DNA of 64,000 nt from Pacificibacter marinus (GTDB taxonomy: Bacteria; Pseudomonadota; Alphaproteobacteria; Rhodobacterales; Rhodobacteraceae). The notes under the pieces were generated by a model. The model was not told the origin of the DNA and searched no databases. It saw nothing but the letters and a program-made list of their open reading frames with translations. The stretch spans positions 27,986-91,985 of the forward strand of contig NZ_FNZV01000016.1 of assembly GCF_900109555.1 (NCBI RefSeq), given 5' to 3'. Shown here one piece after another: positions 63,621 to 64,000 of the stretch. Each line of letters begins with the position of its first letter. Within the stretch, counting starts at the first letter, position 1. The position numbers and the translations under genes were made by a program.

Positions 63621-64000
63621 AGAAATTTCCAGAAGTTTTTTGCGTATTCGGCCCTAATGTATGTACCGGCTGCTGTTCGCAAATGATTTCTGGCATGTTC
63701 TCGGAAGTCGCTCATATGTATCCGGCCTGTTTATCGACACGCGGGTCGTGGCCTTGTTGGGGTTACGCACGCGCCGTGATCTCATTAGCTGCAAGGTCGA
63801 TTATGACCATTTGGGCCGTCAGATTCTGGGGGCGTAATATTTCCGTTCCATGCTTTGCTATCTATCGCGAACTCCTTTGGATTGCTGCGGGTCTATCAGA
63901 CGCCGATAGCAACCTCGTCTCTTGGCGCGTCAAACGCCGTTTTGTGTCTTAGAATACTCCATGCCATTCGTGCTAATTTATTGGCTAGAGCGATAGCAGC
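63621..64000. other. Window end, only a doubtful short frame
   Basis: A 58-codon frame (63661-63837) has some protein-like sequence ('F-I-D-T-R-V-V-A-L-L-G-L-R-T-R-R-D-L' and 'V-D-Y-D-H-L-G-R-Q-I-L-G-A'), and a longer overlapping frame runs 63683-63952. The first reads better, but neither has a clear ribosome site. It may be a relic of a mobile-element gene. Confidence 0.3.

Noticed and set aside
63683..63952. 89-codon frame at the window end as a gene
   Set aside because: No ribosome site and a competing frame (63661-63837) reads more like protein; neither is firm.
1..64000. CRISPR array, rRNA genes or a replication origin
   Set aside because: No regularly spaced repeats, no rRNA-like sequence and no clustered replication-initiator boxes were seen when reading through.

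Overview
The window looks like part of a marine alphaproteobacterium, most likely of the Roseobacter/Rhodobacteraceae type. This rests on protein families, not on a search: several sugar ABC operons, a TRAP transporter, a fused MrpA/B Na+/H+ antiporter operon, GntR/LysR regulators and 'Q-K-P-V-R-F-E' type tyrosine recombinase relics. No rRNA, intact tRNA or CRISPR array was seen.

Region by region. (1) 1-9426: a sugar or sugar-acid catabolic operon. It holds a GntR-type regulator cut by the window edge, an AldA-like aldehyde dehydrogenase, a ribose-type (CUT2) ABC importer, an enolase-superfamily dehydratase, a zinc alcohol dehydrogenase and a KduD-like short-chain dehydrogenase. (2) 9427-10926: gene-poor junction with a 3' fragment of tRNA-Cys and transposase relics (IS3 and IS6 types). 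(3) 10927-19417: a GntR/FCD regulator facing an operon of three overlapping Gfo/Idh/MocA oxidoreductases and a maltose-type (CUT1) ABC importer. (4) 19432-30348: accessory DNA with an IS30 relic, phage-like small genes, an XRE-ImmA/IrrE protease with an unknown partner, a reductase/TetR pair, a PD-(D/E)XK-like orphan, and a three-gene DUF262/ATPase/third-gene cassette in which every gene carries an in-frame stop. (5) 30532-36461: mrpG to mrpA antiporter operon. (6) 37017-41271: proB facing proC-proA, followed by a frameshifted Lrp/AsnC gene. (7) 41591-45337: debris, a large exported unknown protein broken over three frames, an integrase C-terminus, and a second tRNA-Cys 3' fragment. (8) 45585-49972: LysR, uraD (uric acid pathway) and a DctPQM TRAP transporter. 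(9) 50513-54095: ankyrin-repeat protein with two small genes, then an integrase relic. (10) 54325-62185: LysR and a dipeptide-type ABC operon with two phosphatase genes embedded. (11) 62350-64000: a third tRNA-Cys 3' fragment, a secreted/anchored thermonuclease-like protein and small ORFs.

How it works together: the intact parts are nutrient uptake modules, each with its own regulator, plus salt/osmotic functions (Mrp antiporter beside proline synthesis). Between them lie zones of decayed mobile DNA. Three copies of the 3' half of a tRNA-Cys gene (one on +, two on -) and two integrase relics indicate repeated island integration at tRNA-Cys. The two same-strand copies bracket 45.3-62.4 kb, which contains the uraD/TRAP, ankyrin and phosphatase/ABC modules.

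The best candidates for undescribed biology are the ImmA/IrrE pair at 20876-22825, the inactivated three-gene cassette at 26429-29611, the ankyrin three-gene set at 50513-53056 and the exported protein at 42039-44317. Several frame disruptions lie at homopolymers, so sequencing error must be excluded for those.
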